From: Locusta migratoria
Taxonomy: Eukaryota; Arthropoda; Insecta; Orthoptera; Acrididae
Assembly (NCBI GenBank): GCA_026315105.1
Contig: CM048746.1
Location: 140,846,730 to 140,910,729, forward strand
DNA: 64,000 bases
Direction of reading: 5' to 3'
Shown piece by piece: positions 21,249 through 31,970 of the stretch (position 1 is its first letter; the number at the start of each line of letters is the position of its first letter). A program made the position numbers and the translations under genes. Below the pieces are notes generated by a model. The model ran no database searches. It saw nothing but the letters and a program-made list of their open reading frames with translations, and was not told the DNA's origin.

Positions 21249-21256
21249 GCTACGGG

Positions 21257-21638
21257 CAGGCTCGCGGAACAATAGGTTGAGGCGCGGCTTTGAGCTGGCG
21301 GCGGTCGCGCACAGCACGGCACAGCACAGCACAGCTTTCTAACCGGTTCCCGGCTCCTCGAAAAATGCCACGCGACACCACTGCTCGCCTGGCACCGCGG
21401 GGGCGTCTGCACTCACACTCCTGTCACCAGCTAGCGCCACGTCTGCACGTACAACTGTCGCGCAGGGTGCTGTTTCTGTGATCGTCAGTCCAAACAATGC
21501 AGCTCTGCACGGTATCCTATTCTGCACAAGCATCTTTATCTCTGACTAAAAACGACAACCGACATCCATTTGAACCTACATACTGTACTCGTACCTCTGT
21601 CGGCAAATCCCCCCCCCCCCTCCAATACTAAACTGAAG
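21257..21638. other. GC-rich stretch, no gene recognised
   Basis: GC-rich with CACAGCACGG repeats near 21310 and a C-run near 21610-21620. Short frames on both strands have no domain. Confidence 0.3.
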
Positions 21639-21905
21639 ATACCCAGAAGAATTTTATTGTTAAGGTATGAAACCGCGTCGTCATTTTATAAATTCCACCG
21701 ACGTTTCGGCCACTGTTGCAGGCGGCCTTCATCAGGGTCTGTGTCTGACTGCTGAATATACGATATCTGATGATGGCCGCCTGCAACAGTGGCCAAAACG
21801 TCGGTGGAATTTATAAAATGACGACGCGGTTTCATACCCAGAAGAATTTTATTGATAGTGACAACAGCCGCGGAAGCCTACGTTTGCATTTGATGATACC
21901 TTGAT
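21639..21905. repeat. FB-2: foldback with two hammerhead-like motifs
   Basis: Arms at about 21664-21738 and 21767-21838 are near-perfect inverted copies. On the minus strand the left arm reads CTGATGA (21729-21735), a GGCC...GGCC hairpin and GAAAC (21703-21707). The right arm reads CTGATGA (21767-21773) with AAAAC in place of GAAAC. After GAAAC both read CGTCG...CGACG, able to form a further hairpin. A 21-bp direct repeat (21639-21659 and 21834-21854) brackets the structure. A single-orientation relative lies at 44003-44125. Confidence 0.7.
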
Positions 21906-21930
21906 GCCACTGAAAGCAGTTTGTGGCATT

Positions 21931-22364
21931 AATTAAAAAATGCACACTCTCTGTAGCAATATTTTTTTCTCCAATAACGCGTTTCGCGCTGTTAGCGCAT
22001 CGTCAGACTGGAAAAAGACAAATGTTTTGTTACAGTCCGTGTACCTGGCGGGCAGCGAATCTAATGTGGCTAAGGTGAGTATTTTTAAAAAATTCAGACT
22101 TACTTGAGAGGAGATGGAGCCACAGAACTATCTATAGCTGTGGAGGAGGTAACAATTTGTGTTATAGTTCTGTGGCTCCATCTCCGGCCAAGTAAGTCTG
22201 AATTTTTTAAAAATACTCACCTTAGCCACATTAGATTCGCTGCCCGCCAGGTACACGGACTGTAACAAAACATTTGTCTTTTTCCAGTCTGACGATGCGC
22301 TAACAGCGCGAAACGCGTTATTGGAGAATAAAATATTTCAACAGAGACTGAGCATTTTTTAATT
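21931..22364. repeat. FB-3: 434-bp palindrome with hammerhead-like motif in each arm
   Basis: Arms of about 200 bp (21931-22132 and 22162-22364) are inverted copies with a loop of about 29 bp. Each carries CTGACGA, a 5-bp hairpin (GCGCT-AAC-AGCGC) and GAAAC: minus strand 22006 to 21981, plus strand 22289 to 22314. RNA from either strand would form one long hairpin. No ORF. Confidence 0.85.
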
Positions 22365-22819
22365 ATTCAACACTGTTGCTGCACCAGCCGCCACCACCAT
22401 CATCATGGTATGGAATAAAATGCAGTTTGTGGCAGTCGCCCGGAGTGACACTTCACCGGAGAGGGAATTTGTTGACACTTTCCCGGAGCCCCGGACACTG
22501 CAGGTAGTGGACAGTCTGTTCCACAAGTAGGGAACACCGGCCTGTCCACCGCAGGTAGCTTTGGGCTCGCTCGCCGTCTGTGCTGTGAGAGCTCACGGTA
22601 AAATGGAACGGTCCGGCGTCGTTACGTGGCACAGCACGGCCGAGTGCAAGCGCAGGAGAAGTGCAAACAATGTGTCGTCCTCAGGCGATTCATCACAATT
22701 AGTTATATTCAGTATATACAGCAAAGACTAACAATTTTGAAATGGTACTATTATGTAAATATGTAGCAATAACCAAGGTTTTAAGAACAGAACTTCACTG
22801 TCTTTCGAGCTATGAATTA
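22365..22819. other. No recognisable feature, partly GC-rich
   Basis: GC-rich near 22430-22680. No frame, tRNA-like box or paired repeat recognised. Confidence 0.3.
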
Positions 22820-22985
22820 CCGCGGCGGAGCGGCCGAGAGCTACGATACGCGATGTCGTTCCCCGTCGGGCATGCATGTTTGTGCCGTCATTAGTATAAG
22901 TTAGTTCATAAGTAGTTTGTAAGTATAGGGACTGATGACCCCGCGGTTAAGTCCCATAAGCTCCACAAACGTGTGAACATTTTTG
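22820..22985 (+). mobile_element. SINE-A copy with deleted tRNA-like head
   Basis: Starts CCGCGGCGGAGCGGCCGAG, lacks the usual middle of the tRNA-like head and the B box, then runs through GGGCATGCATGTTTGTGCCG and the SINE-A tail to CACAAACGTGTGAACATTTT. Confidence 0.65.
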
Positions 22986-23204
22986 AGCTATGAATTATTA
23001 ATATGCTCTTAATGGTATTCCAGTAAACTAACTTTTGGTTCTCGCGCTACAGTTTGCACACGGAAGATTTTGCAGGTATATTCACAAGACAGTTCAGCCG
23101 TTCTGTGCTTTCATCTTATGAGAAATATTAATCACTTGCTTTCTGTGTTTATTTCAAATTTCAACCTTAAATTATCTTGAATTATTGGTACTTTAATGTG
23201 ACGA

Positions 23205-24920
23205 CCTACAGGAAAATCAGAGAGACTTTTGGGGACAAGAAAAGCAACTCTACAAATATCAAGAACTCAGATGGGAAACCAGTTCTCAGCAAAGAAGGAA
23301 AGGCTGAAAGGTGGAAAGAGTACATAGAGCAGCTCTACAAAGGAAATGAACTTAGAGACGATGTTGTAGGAAGGGAAGAGGAAGTAGATCAAGATGAAAT
23401 AGGAGATACTATACTCAGAGATGAATTTGACAGAGCCTTCAGAAAGACCTAGGCCGGAACAAGGCCCCAGGAGTAGATGATATACCCTCAGAGCTACTAA
23501 AGTCTCTGGGAGAGCCAGCCATGACAAGACTATTTGAACTGGTGTGTAGGATGTATGAGACAGGCGAAATGCCCTCAGACTTTAAGAAAAATGTAATAAT
23601 CCCCATTCCAAAGAAATCAGGTGCAGACAGGTGTGAAAATTACGGAACAATCAGTTTGATAAGTCATGGTTGCAAAATATTAACACGAATTATCTACAGG
23701 AGAATGGAAAAGCTGGTAGAAGCTGACCTAGGGGAAGATCAGTTTGGATTCAGGAGGAACGTAGGAACCCGGGAGGCAATACTTACCTTACGTCTTATCT
23801 TAGAAGATAGATTAAGGAAAGGCAAATCTACATTTTTAGCCTTTGTAGATTTGGAGAAAGCGTTTGACAATGTTGACTGGACTACACTCTCTCAAATTCT
23901 GAAGTCAGCAGGGGTAAAATACAGGGAAAGGAGAGTTATCTACAACTTGTACAAAAGCCAGACCGCAGTTATTAGACTCGAAGGGCATGAAAGGGAAGCA
24001 TCAGTTGGGAAGGGAGTAAGACAGGGTTGTAGCCTTTCTCCAATGTTATTCAATTTGTAATTTGAGCAGGCGATGAAGGAAAGCAAGGAAAATTTTGGAA
24101 TAGGGATTAAAGTTCAGGGGGAAGAAATAAAAACATTGCGTTTTGCTGATGACATTGTAATTCTGTCAGAGACAGCGAACGACCTGGAAGAGCAGTTGAA
24201 TGGAATGGACAGTGTGTTGAAGAGAGCGTATAAAATGAACATTAACAAGAGCAAAACAAAAATAATGGAATGCAGTCTTAGAAAATCAGGCGATGCTGAA
24301 GGAATTAGATTAGGTAACGAAACAATGAAGGTGGTAGATGACTTTTGCTACTTGGGTAGTAAAATAACATGCGATGGTCGCAGTACAGAGGATATAAAAT
24401 GCAGAATGGTAATGGGAAGAAAAGCATTTTTGAAAAAGAGAAATTTGCTAACATCGAATATTAATTTAAGTGTAAGGAAGTCTTTTCTGAAGGCATTTGT
24501 GTGGAGTGTTGCCTTGTGTGGGAGTGAAACATGGACGATAAGCAGTGCGGACAGGAAGAGAATAGAGGCTTTTGAAATGTGGTGCTACAGAAGAATGCTG
24601 AAGATTAGGTGGGTAGATCACATAACTAATGAAGAGGTACTGAACAGAATTGGTGAGAAAAGGAATTTTTGGCATACCCTAACTAAAAGAAGGGATCGCT
24701 TGGTAGGACACATTCTTAGACATCGAGGAATCGTAAATTTAGCATTGGAGGGAAGCGTGTGGGGTAAAAATCGCAGAGGGAGGCCAAGAGACGCGTATAG
24801 TAAGCAGATTCAAGTGGATGTGGGTTGCCGTTCTTATGAGGAGATGAAAAGGCTTGCTCAGGATAGAGTAGGGTGGAGAGCTGCATCAAACCAGTCTCCG
24901 GACTGAAGACCATAACAACA
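23205..24920 (+). pseudogene. 5'-truncated RTE LINE copy with broken ORF
   Basis: Matches the intact RTE ORFs from about residue 455 to the end, so it contains all of RT but no endonuclease. The RT motifs FVDLEKAFD, RQGCSLSP and FADD are intact. The reading frame is broken near 23440 (frameshift) and by a stop at 24058-24060 in place of a Tyr codon (LFNL-stop-FEQA). The perfect 11-bp TSD TAATGTGACGA at 23194-23204 and 24921-24931 shows it inserted as a truncated copy. Few changes from copies 1 and 2 suggest a fairly recent insertion. Confidence 0.9.
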
Positions 24921-24944
24921 TAATGTGACGATAAAATAAACAAA

Positions 24945-26370
24945 TGACGGAAGTGCTTTACCAATAGATTCTCTCTCTCAATTAAGATATGCTAGAAATT
25001 TTCTGTCAAAATCTGTTCAATGCGTTCTTATTAGTTTACCCTCCAGTCTTTCAGCATTTGTATGTAGCACCACATTTCAAAAACTTGTATCCTTCTCTTA
25101 TCTGAACTATTTATCGCCTACGTTTCCTTCCAGTACAAGACTATACTCCACAGCAATGCCTTCAGCAAAAACCTGCATACAATATTCCCTCTTAACAAAT
25201 TTACGATAAACAGTGCGGACAGGAAGAGGATTGAGGCTTTTGAAATGTGGTGCTACAGAAGAATGCTGAAGATTAGGTGGGTGGATCACGTAACTAATGA
25301 GGAGGTACTGAACAGAATTGGGGAGAAAAATTTCTGGATACCTTGACTAGATTGATAGGGCACATTCTTAGACATCAAGGGATTGTGAATTTAGCGTTGG
25401 AGGGAAGTGCTTGGGGTAAAAACCGCAAAGGAAGACCAAGAGATGGATACAGTAAGCAGATTCAGACAGATGTAGGTTGCCGTTCTTATGTGGAGATGAA
25501 GAGGCTTGCTTAGGATAGGGTATTGTGGAGAGCTGCATCAAACCAGTCTCCGGACTGAAGACCACAACAAAAACAACAAATTTCTGTATTTAAAAAATGA
25601 TTTTCTTCACAATGGCATTTTATACCTTCTGTACTCCAAGTATCATGAGTTATTTAAGTGCCCAAGTAACTGCACACATCTATAACCTTTATTGTCTATT
25701 TCCTAATCTAATTACCTCAGCATCCCCTAATTTCATTCCACTACATTCCATTAGCCTTATATTAGTCTTGTCAATTTTTATCCTCCTTTCAAGACACTGT
25801 TTCAATGAATTGCTCTTGCAGATTCTTTGCTGTTTCCGACAGAGTGGCAATGTCATCGACAAACAACAGTTTTTATTTCTTCTCCCTGATCATTAATTCC
25901 TGTTTCAGATTTCCTTCCCAGCTTGCTCAATGTATTGAATAGCATTGAGGAAAGGCTACAACCCTGTCTCTTTCATGCCCTTCGACTCATAATTACCACC
26001 TGGTTTATGTAAAAATACAACATAACTTATCGTTCCTTGTATTTTACCCCTGTTAGCATCAGAAGTTGAAAGAGTGTAATGCAGTCAACACTGTCAGAGC
26101 ATTTCTCCAAATATACAAAACCTATAAACTTAGTTTTGCATTTCTGATCTCCTAACAGAAGTCGTAGGGCCAGTATTGCCACTGGTCTTCCTACATTTAT
26201 CCTAAATCGAAACAGATCTTACCAGAGGTCGGCTTCTACCAGTTTTTCCTTTCTTCTGTAAATAATGCGTCCTAGAATTTTGCAACTACGACGTATTAAA
26301 GTGGTGGTTCTGTAATTTATATATCTGAATGCCCTAGTTTTCTTCGGAATTGGGATTATTATTATTATTA
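24945..26370 (-). pseudogene. Old RTE-like LINE copy, antisense, heavily decayed
   Basis: On the plus strand this reads as the complement of RTE sequence: the GTAGCACCACATTTCAAAA block near 25070, the CTTCTGTACTC...AAGTGCCCAAGTAAC block near 25630-25670, then ACCAGAGGTCGGCTTCTACC near 26225. It covers RT to C-terminus with many indels and stops. It is interrupted at 25203-25574 by a younger forward RTE fragment. Confidence 0.75.
25203..25574 (+). mobile_element. Short RTE 3' fragment nested in the old antisense copy
   Basis: Forward, strongly 5'-truncated RTE copy starting at the segment for NSADRKRIEAFEMW and ending CGGACTGAAGACCACAAC. The TSD AACAAATTT lies at 25194-25202 and 25575-25583. 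Removing the insert restores alignment of the older copy with the RTE consensus (AACAAATTTCT...). It has an in-frame stop and small deletions. Confidence 0.85.
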
Positions 26371-26391
26371 ATGAAATTGAGGAAATTTCGC

Positions 26392-26486
26392 ATGTTCAAA
26401 TGTTTGTAATTCTATCGGACCAAACTGCGTGGTCATCAGTCCGTAGCTTACAAACTACTTAAACCTAGGTAAACTAACCTAAGCAC

Positions 26487-26549
<63 letters not shown>

Positions 26550-26632
26550 CAGGGAGGAATAGAACGTACACGGCGAGCAACCGCGCGCTCCGCAGCGAGA
26601 CGCTTTAGACCGCTCGGCTACTCCACCGCGGC
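26392..26632 (-). mobile_element. SINE-B copy with expanded (CA)n
   Basis: Reverse-oriented SINE-B with TSD AATTTCGC at 26384-26391 and 26633-26640. The internal segment that normally reads GACAACACACTCACCC (as at 29578) is here an uninterrupted dinucleotide array of about 59 bp (26489-26547). Confidence 0.85.
26489..26547. repeat. (CA)n microsatellite inside SINE-B
   Basis: Pure CA repeat within the SINE body, at the same internal site as the array at 27926-27970. Confidence 0.95.
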
Positions 26633-26640
26633 AATTTCGC

Positions 26641-27050
26641 CTTTCTCATGAATTTTTGCATACTAGGCCGCATACGTTTGACTTGGTTGGCTCTACCAGA
26701 AACTTCATTAGCTCTGAGGGACATCAAACAGGCAGCTAATAGCGAGTAGGGCCTCCGCTGTCCCTTCAACTGCTCTGCACGCAGCATAGGGCAGCCAATT
26801 CTGATTTGTTCCTTGGTACGGAGTCTGCATTCCGTGACATGCCACGTATGCTCGATGGGTTCATTCTGGACTCTGGAACATACCATGCATTTTTCTGGAA
26901 CAATTCCGAGGGAGCCGTGGGAGCGAAATGGCGGCGCATTACTATTTTGATACAGCGGGCAACAGTCAGAGTGCTGAAAAGCAAATACGGATGCAGATAG
27001 CAGCGAGCAACTCAACACACGCCGGAGCATTCAAAGTCCGTCAAGACATT
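26641..27050 (-). other. Open frame of unknown nature, 141 codons
   Basis: The minus strand is open from about 27030 to 26605, but the last part runs into the SINE-B. The translation contains CMVCSRVQNEPIEHTWHVTEC, a Cys/His spacing resembling a zinc knuckle. I do not recognise the family. It borders the CR1-like fragment at 27055 and could be unrelated mobile-element or host sequence. Confidence 0.25.
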
Positions 27051-27054
27051 CAAT

Positions 27055-27790
27055 ACATCTACATCTACATACATACTCCGCAATCCACAGTAAGGTGCAT
27101 GGCGGAGGGTACCTTTACCAATACTAGGCATTTCCTTTCCTTTTCTACTCCCAAATAGAACGAGGGAAAAGAGAATGCCTATATGCCTCCGTACGAGACC
27201 TAATTTTTCATATCTTGTCTTTGTGATCACTACGCGAAATGTAAGTAGGCGGCAGGAAGCTCGTACCCCACTCAGATTCAAATTCCGGTCCTCTAAATTT
27301 CCTCAACAGAAATTAACGAAAAGAACGTCGTCCAGTGATCCCCAATTGAGTTGCCGGAGCATTTCCGTGACACTCGCGCATTGGTCGAACCTACCAATAA
27401 CAAACCTAGCTGCTCGCCCCTGATCTGCTTCTATGTCTTCCTTTAAATTGATCTGCTTCGGCTCCCAAACACTTGAGCAATACTCAAGACGTGGTCGTAC
27501 AAGCGTTTTATACGCGGTCTCCTTTACAGATGAAGTACATCTTCCCGAAATTCTCCCAATAAACCGAAGTCGGCTGTCCGCCTTACAAATGTCCTTACAC
27601 GTTCGTTCCATTTCATATCGCTCTGCAATTTTACGCCTACATATTTGAACGACGCGACAGCATCAAGAAACTCACAACTAATGCTGTATTCGAACATTAT
27701 GGGATTGTTTTTCCTACTAATGCGCATCACCTTACATTTTTCTATATTGAGAGCTAGCTGCCATTCTTCGCACCAACTAGAAATTTCTGT
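27055..27790 (-). pseudogene. CR1/jockey-like LINE, 3' end of pol plus tail
   Basis: The minus strand encodes FIGRISGRCTSSVKETAYKT, LVRPRLEYCSSVWEP and RAARFVIGRFD, the region after the RT domain in CR1/jockey-type LINEs (compare the ETAYTTLVRP block in the copy at 57186-58366). The element ends with a short (TACATC)n-type tail. RT catalytic motifs are absent by 5' truncation and stops break the frame. Confidence 0.75.
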
Positions 27791-27848
27791 ATGCTATTAC
27801 AGTCAAAGACGACACCCTCCCACACACCACAGCATCTGCCAGGAAGGT

Positions 27849-27923
27849 TTGTAAATCTATCGGATCAAACAGCGTGGTCATCAGTCCGTAGCTTACAAAC
27901 TACTTATACTAAGGTAAACTAAC

Positions 27924-27972
<49 letters not shown>

Positions 27973-28060
27973 GCCTCAGGGAGGACTCGAACCTCCGACG
28001 GCGAGCAACCGCGTGCTCCGCAGCGAAGCGCCTTAAACCGCTCGGCTACTCCACCGCGGC
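27849..28060 (-). mobile_element. SINE-B copy with expanded (CA)n
   Basis: Reverse SINE-B: tail at left (TTTGTAAATCTATCGGATC), (CA)n at 27926-27970, B box complement GGACTCGAACCTCC, head ending CCACCGCGGC. No clear TSD. Confidence 0.8.
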
Positions 28061-28530
28061 AGTTTTTCCACTGGAAGGAGACGTGGGGGTAGAAGGCTCA
28101 GGTCGGTTAGGCCTACAGAACACAATAGACAGCGGAGGGCAGCGTGGGCGTTTTTAAGCTGTACGATCGCAACCTGCCGTTTGTTTACCGGCGCTGCGTG
28201 CTCCGACGGCTGTAATTGTCCCCTCGGGCTGGTCCTCGGTGAGTTATCTTCTTTGGCCGGCAGACACGGCGCAGACAACGCGCCTCTCCTGTACGTGACC
28301 GGACTGCACGCGGCGATTACGCACACGTGTCCCGCAGGGGAATTCCGTGAGCCACCCAGGCACGCGACCTTGGACGAACGCTCTCGCTGCACGAACAGGT
28401 TGCCTGGACGAGGTTCCAACTACAACAAAGGTTGGTAATGGTCTTGCTACCGATCGTACTAACAAAGTTATACTTCCTTCGGTACTGACGGCATTCCATT
28501 TGTCGCTCATTTCGCCGATAATGTAATAGA
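28061..28530. other. GC-rich stretch, no gene recognised
   Basis: Overlapping frames on both strands up to 141 codons without recognisable domains; likely chance frames in GC-rich DNA. Confidence 0.3.
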
Positions 28531-28531
28531 T

Positions 28532-28906
28532 CAGCGGTTCCCAACCTTCTTTGTTCTGCGGCCCAGCCATTGCATAAAAACATCTGCGAGGCCCAGTAAC
28601 TAAATACAAAGTAAAAATCTGCAGCACACAAAAAGGCAATGTTAAAAATACCAAAGGGATATTTGACAATGTTTGTCATTTACAAGACAGTAAATAATTG
28701 GATTAAAACTGATTAACTTCAGCCTCAAATCACCCTACATTGTCTATTCCTGTATTATTATTATTACTGTATTTTTTAAGAGTAACGTTGAAAAGGCTCG
28801 TTCACATATACAGATTGTAGAAACAGAGCAATTTCGGCAATTGCTGGATAGTTTTGCCGAATCCTTATCCAGAATGGGACCAGCGGCAATGTTAAAAAGA
28901 AAATTA
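28532..28906. mobile_element. Possible hAT element end
   Basis: CAGCGGTTCCCAACCTTCTT followed by TGCGGCCCAGCC resembles the terminal sequence of Charlie-type hAT elements, which typically start CAG-GGTTC-CAACC. A similar motif (CAGGGGTTACCAAACTTTTT-like) appears at 29288, so two ends may be present. The internal part is AT-rich with no clear transposase frame. Confidence 0.35.
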
Positions 28907-28915
28907 AAGCCTGGT

Positions 28916-29107
28916 AAAAAAATGTTCAAATGTTTGTAAAGCTTATGGGACTTAACTACGGGGTAACAGTCCCTAAACTTACAAACTACTTGTGAACTAC
29001 TTACGAACTAGGACGGCACAAATATCCATGCCCGAGGGGGGATTCGAACCCCCGACCGTAGTGGCCGTGCAGACCCTGACTGGCGCGCCTCAGTCCCCTC
29101 GGCCACC
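28916..29107 (-). mobile_element. SINE-A copy
   Basis: Reverse SINE-A. The TSD AAGCCTGGT at 28907-28915 and 29108-29116 frames it exactly. The head is slightly shortened (ends CGGCCACC). Confidence 0.85.
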
Positions 29108-29116
29108 AAGCCTGGT

Positions 29117-29470
29117 CACATGATGCTTTAGTTAACAAGTCTTCTGCACCTGATGAATTTTTGAATTTTTTAAAGTAATCCACTTCAAAGAGTTTTTTTT
29201 ATCCACTGGATTTAACCTTAAGTTTTAGGAAAGTAGTCTCTGATAGAAACATGAAAATACTTACATACCGCTATAGTGTCTAGTCAGCAGGGGTTACCAA
29301 ACTTTTTGTCACCGTATACTATTGGCATTTTTTTAATTTTTTTTGGCCTAGAACTAGAACTTGTTCAATTTTTGACAAACCCTGAGGTTGTAAAGGGAGG
29401 GTAGGATGCGGAAGGTTTACTGATGAATGGTACACGAGTGAGGGAATAAATGTAATTAGTTACTCAATAA
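29117..29470. other. AT-rich, possible continuation of hAT relic
   Basis: No frame. A hAT-end-like motif at about 29288 is the only recognisable signal. Confidence 0.25.
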
Positions 29471-29479
29471 GGTTTCTTT

Positions 29480-29685
29480 AAAAATGTTCAAATGTTTGTA
29501 AATCTATCGGACCAAACTGCGTGGTCATCTGTCCGTAACTTACAAACTACTTAAACTAAGGTAAACTAACCTACGGACAACACACTCACCCATGCCCTAG
29601 GGAGGACTCGAACCTCCGACGGCGAGCAACCGCGCGCTCCGCAGCGAGACGCCTTTAGACCACTCGGCTACTCCACCGCGGGAAA
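29480..29685 (-). mobile_element. SINE-B copy
   Basis: Reverse SINE-B with the unexpanded internal site (GACAACACACTCACCC). GTTTCTTT at 29472-29479 and 29686-29693 is the likely TSD. Confidence 0.8.
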
Positions 29686-29693
29686 GTTTCTTT

Positions 29694-30263
29694 GATCACT
29701 AAGGGAACTTGGACGTTTTCCAGCACAATCTTCAAACATAAGAAAATCCTTAGCTCGCAAAGTGTCCTTCAGGGAGCCGCTGTCACGAGAGGATGAAGTT
29801 CCATCGTAAAACAACGACCCCAGTCCATGTTTAAAAACTGTGGTTTCATAATACATACACAGGCCTTAAAAAAGTAAGACTTATTTTATGTTCAAATTAC
29901 ATAGCGGAATTCTTAATTTATCATACTAAATGCTCAGTGTTAAGACGTATGAAACTAAAACCCAAATAACTTTTTTTCAGAATCCAATCGATAGCTACAT
30001 TAACAAGATGTTGCCAATAATTTTGAGAAATTCGAAGGAAAAAGTTAATAGTTATTTACAAATTGACTATACGGTAGAACCTTGGTTAACGAGAATAATT
30101 AGATTCAGTGTCTTGCTTGCAAAGCGTAACATTCGTTATGCATGTCCAAAAATTTTTTAAAAAATTCATACTATAATGTATGATACTGTACTTTTTTGCT
30201 AATAAGAAAGTTGTATCAACAGAAGCGAAAAAAATTTGTAGGGTTTGCAATCACATACACAGT
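29694..30263. other. No recognisable feature
   Basis: AT-rich with a 76-codon open frame at 29930 lacking any recognisable domain. Confidence 0.3.
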
Positions 30264-30638
30264 TAATTGAAAAACAAGGTATTACTGTTACCACTAAACT
30301 TTTTTTATTGTACCGACAATACGTTTCGAGGGTTTAAACCCTCATCACCAGGTGGAATAACATTAAGCTGAGTACATTTAGGTTAGGATGACCTGTTGCA
30401 CTGTCTACAAGAGGAAATACAAAACACTACCTCAGAATGTGTTCATTTGAATAATTGTACAAAGTTACCTTCTGATGTAGTGTTTTGTATTTTCTCTTGT
30501 AGACACTGCAACAAGTCAACCTAACCTATATATACTCAGCTTAATGTAATTCCACCTGATGGAGGTTTAAACCCTCGAAACGCGGGTACAATAAAACAAA
30601 GTCACTGGTAACAGTAATACCTTGTGTTTCGATCAATT
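30264..30638. repeat. FB-4: 375-bp foldback with hammerhead-like motif
   Basis: Arms of about 150-170 bp start AATTGAAAAACAAGGTATTA and end with its near complement. The inner arms share TGTAGTGTTTTGTATTT-type sequence. The left arm (minus strand) reads GTGATGA then GGGTTTAAACCCTC then GAAAC (30348 to 30323). The right arm reads CTGATGG...GAAAC (30556-30581). Both keep a strong GGG/CCC hairpin but each departs from the core at one position. No ORF. Confidence 0.75.
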
Positions 30639-30837
30639 TCAAACAACAGTCACGGTAAAGCCTTTACCAAAATGTTTTCGTTTAAAGCGCATACACAGTT
30701 TTTTGTGGCTCAGGGAAGGGGGCATGGAACAAATGGTCTGAAATCTAACATTGAGGTCTGACGTACGCTCGTATTCTAGTTGATACGGCGACTGAGCGGA
30801 ACTCTGCCGAACGCGTATATACTGGTTTGTAAGTCAT

Positions 30838-31150
30838 GTTTCGGTAGCATAGTGGTAGGGTACCAGACTATGAATCCAAAGGTCGCGGGTTCGATTCCCG
30901 CCGGGTCCTAGGATTTTTATCTGTCACTTTCCACTTCTTTCACCTCTGGTAGTGTTGCTGACGTGAAAAATATCTAATAGTACCGTGGTTCGGAACCTAC
31001 TTGAAACTGTATGTCCCCATATAACTGACTGGGGAAGTCAGTTCAAAGTTCGGAGCAAGGCAACGGCATACCACCTCCTAACGGGACCATGACTCTGTGG
31101 TGTTCAAACCAATTTTCGGATTATTGACTGCTTTGCATGTTTTAAGTCAC
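30838..31150 (+). mobile_element. SINE-D copy (tRNA-derived)
   Basis: Forward copy: A-box-like TAGCATAGTGGTAGGG, B box GGGTTCGATTCC, then CCTAGGATTTTTATCTGTCA and a roughly 240-bp body matching 6404-6725 reversed. It has pol III-type internal promoter boxes but is not a genuine tRNA gene. Confidence 0.75.
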
Positions 31151-31511
31151 GTTTACAAACAGAGAGAACTGTGTTTGACATGATCCTTGTCTTCAGAATC
31201 CACGTTCTTTTCTACATATTTCGTTTCCAATCTCCAGAAATATAATACACGGGAACGAGGACTCAAAACGTGTTTCCTATTAAATGACATGATACAGAAC
31301 TGCAAATAATGCCACAATTTGAAATACGGATTGTAGAGAATTGTTTAACCAACTCTACTTCAACGTTGCGCACGAAAATTCATTGTTGGGTGCGTCTTTT
31401 TCGTATGCCCTCCGTATTACTGAGAGGCCGCACTAGTGTAGTCGCATATACCACCAAATTATTTACATTCGGCCAGAACTTTCCTACCATAATTATTATT
31501 CATGACGGGGG
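31151..31511. other. No recognisable feature
   Basis: A 75-codon frame at 31309 has no domain. Confidence 0.3.
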
Positions 31512-31958
31512 ATTAATTAGTTTAAGTGTTAGGTAGTCCTTTCTGAAGTCATGTGTCTGGAGTGCAGATTGTGTACGAGTGAAACGTGGACCATAAGAAG
31601 TTCAGACCAAAAAAAGATAGCTTTCAACATGTGATGCTAAAGAGAAATGATGATGATTAAGTTGGGTAGATCACGTAAGTAATGAGGTGCTCAACAGAAA
31701 TGGGGAGAAAAAGTTTTTGGCATATCCTGACTAAGAAAAAGGATTGGTTATTGTGATACATTCTGAGACAACAAGGAATCGTCAACTTAGCATTAGAAGG
31801 AAGTGAGTGGGGTAAAAATCGTAGAGGGAGACCCAGAGGCGAATATAGTAAGCAGATTAAAAAGGATGTAGGTTGCCGTCCTTATTCTCAGATGAAGAGG
31901 CTTGCGCAGGACAGCGTAGCGTGGAGAGCTGCATCAAACCAGTCTACGGAGTGAAGAA
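31512..31958 (+). pseudogene. Diverged RTE LINE fragment, 3' end
   Basis: Reads through the C-terminal RTE region (AAGTCCTTTCTGAAG-like start, GGGGTAAAAATCGTAGAGGG, then GAGAGCTGCATCAAACCAGT) to GTGAAGAACACAG. Several indels and stops mark it as older than the intact copies. It is followed directly by a SINE-A. Confidence 0.8.
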
Positions 31959-31970
31959 CACAGTACAATC

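Noticed and set aside
26489..27970. CRISPR-like periodic repeats
   Set aside because: These are plain dinucleotide arrays without spacers, in a eukaryotic context.
28033..28679. Host exon candidates in 28.0-28.7 kb
   Set aside because: Frames on both strands lack recognisable domains and consistent splice signals; not supportable.
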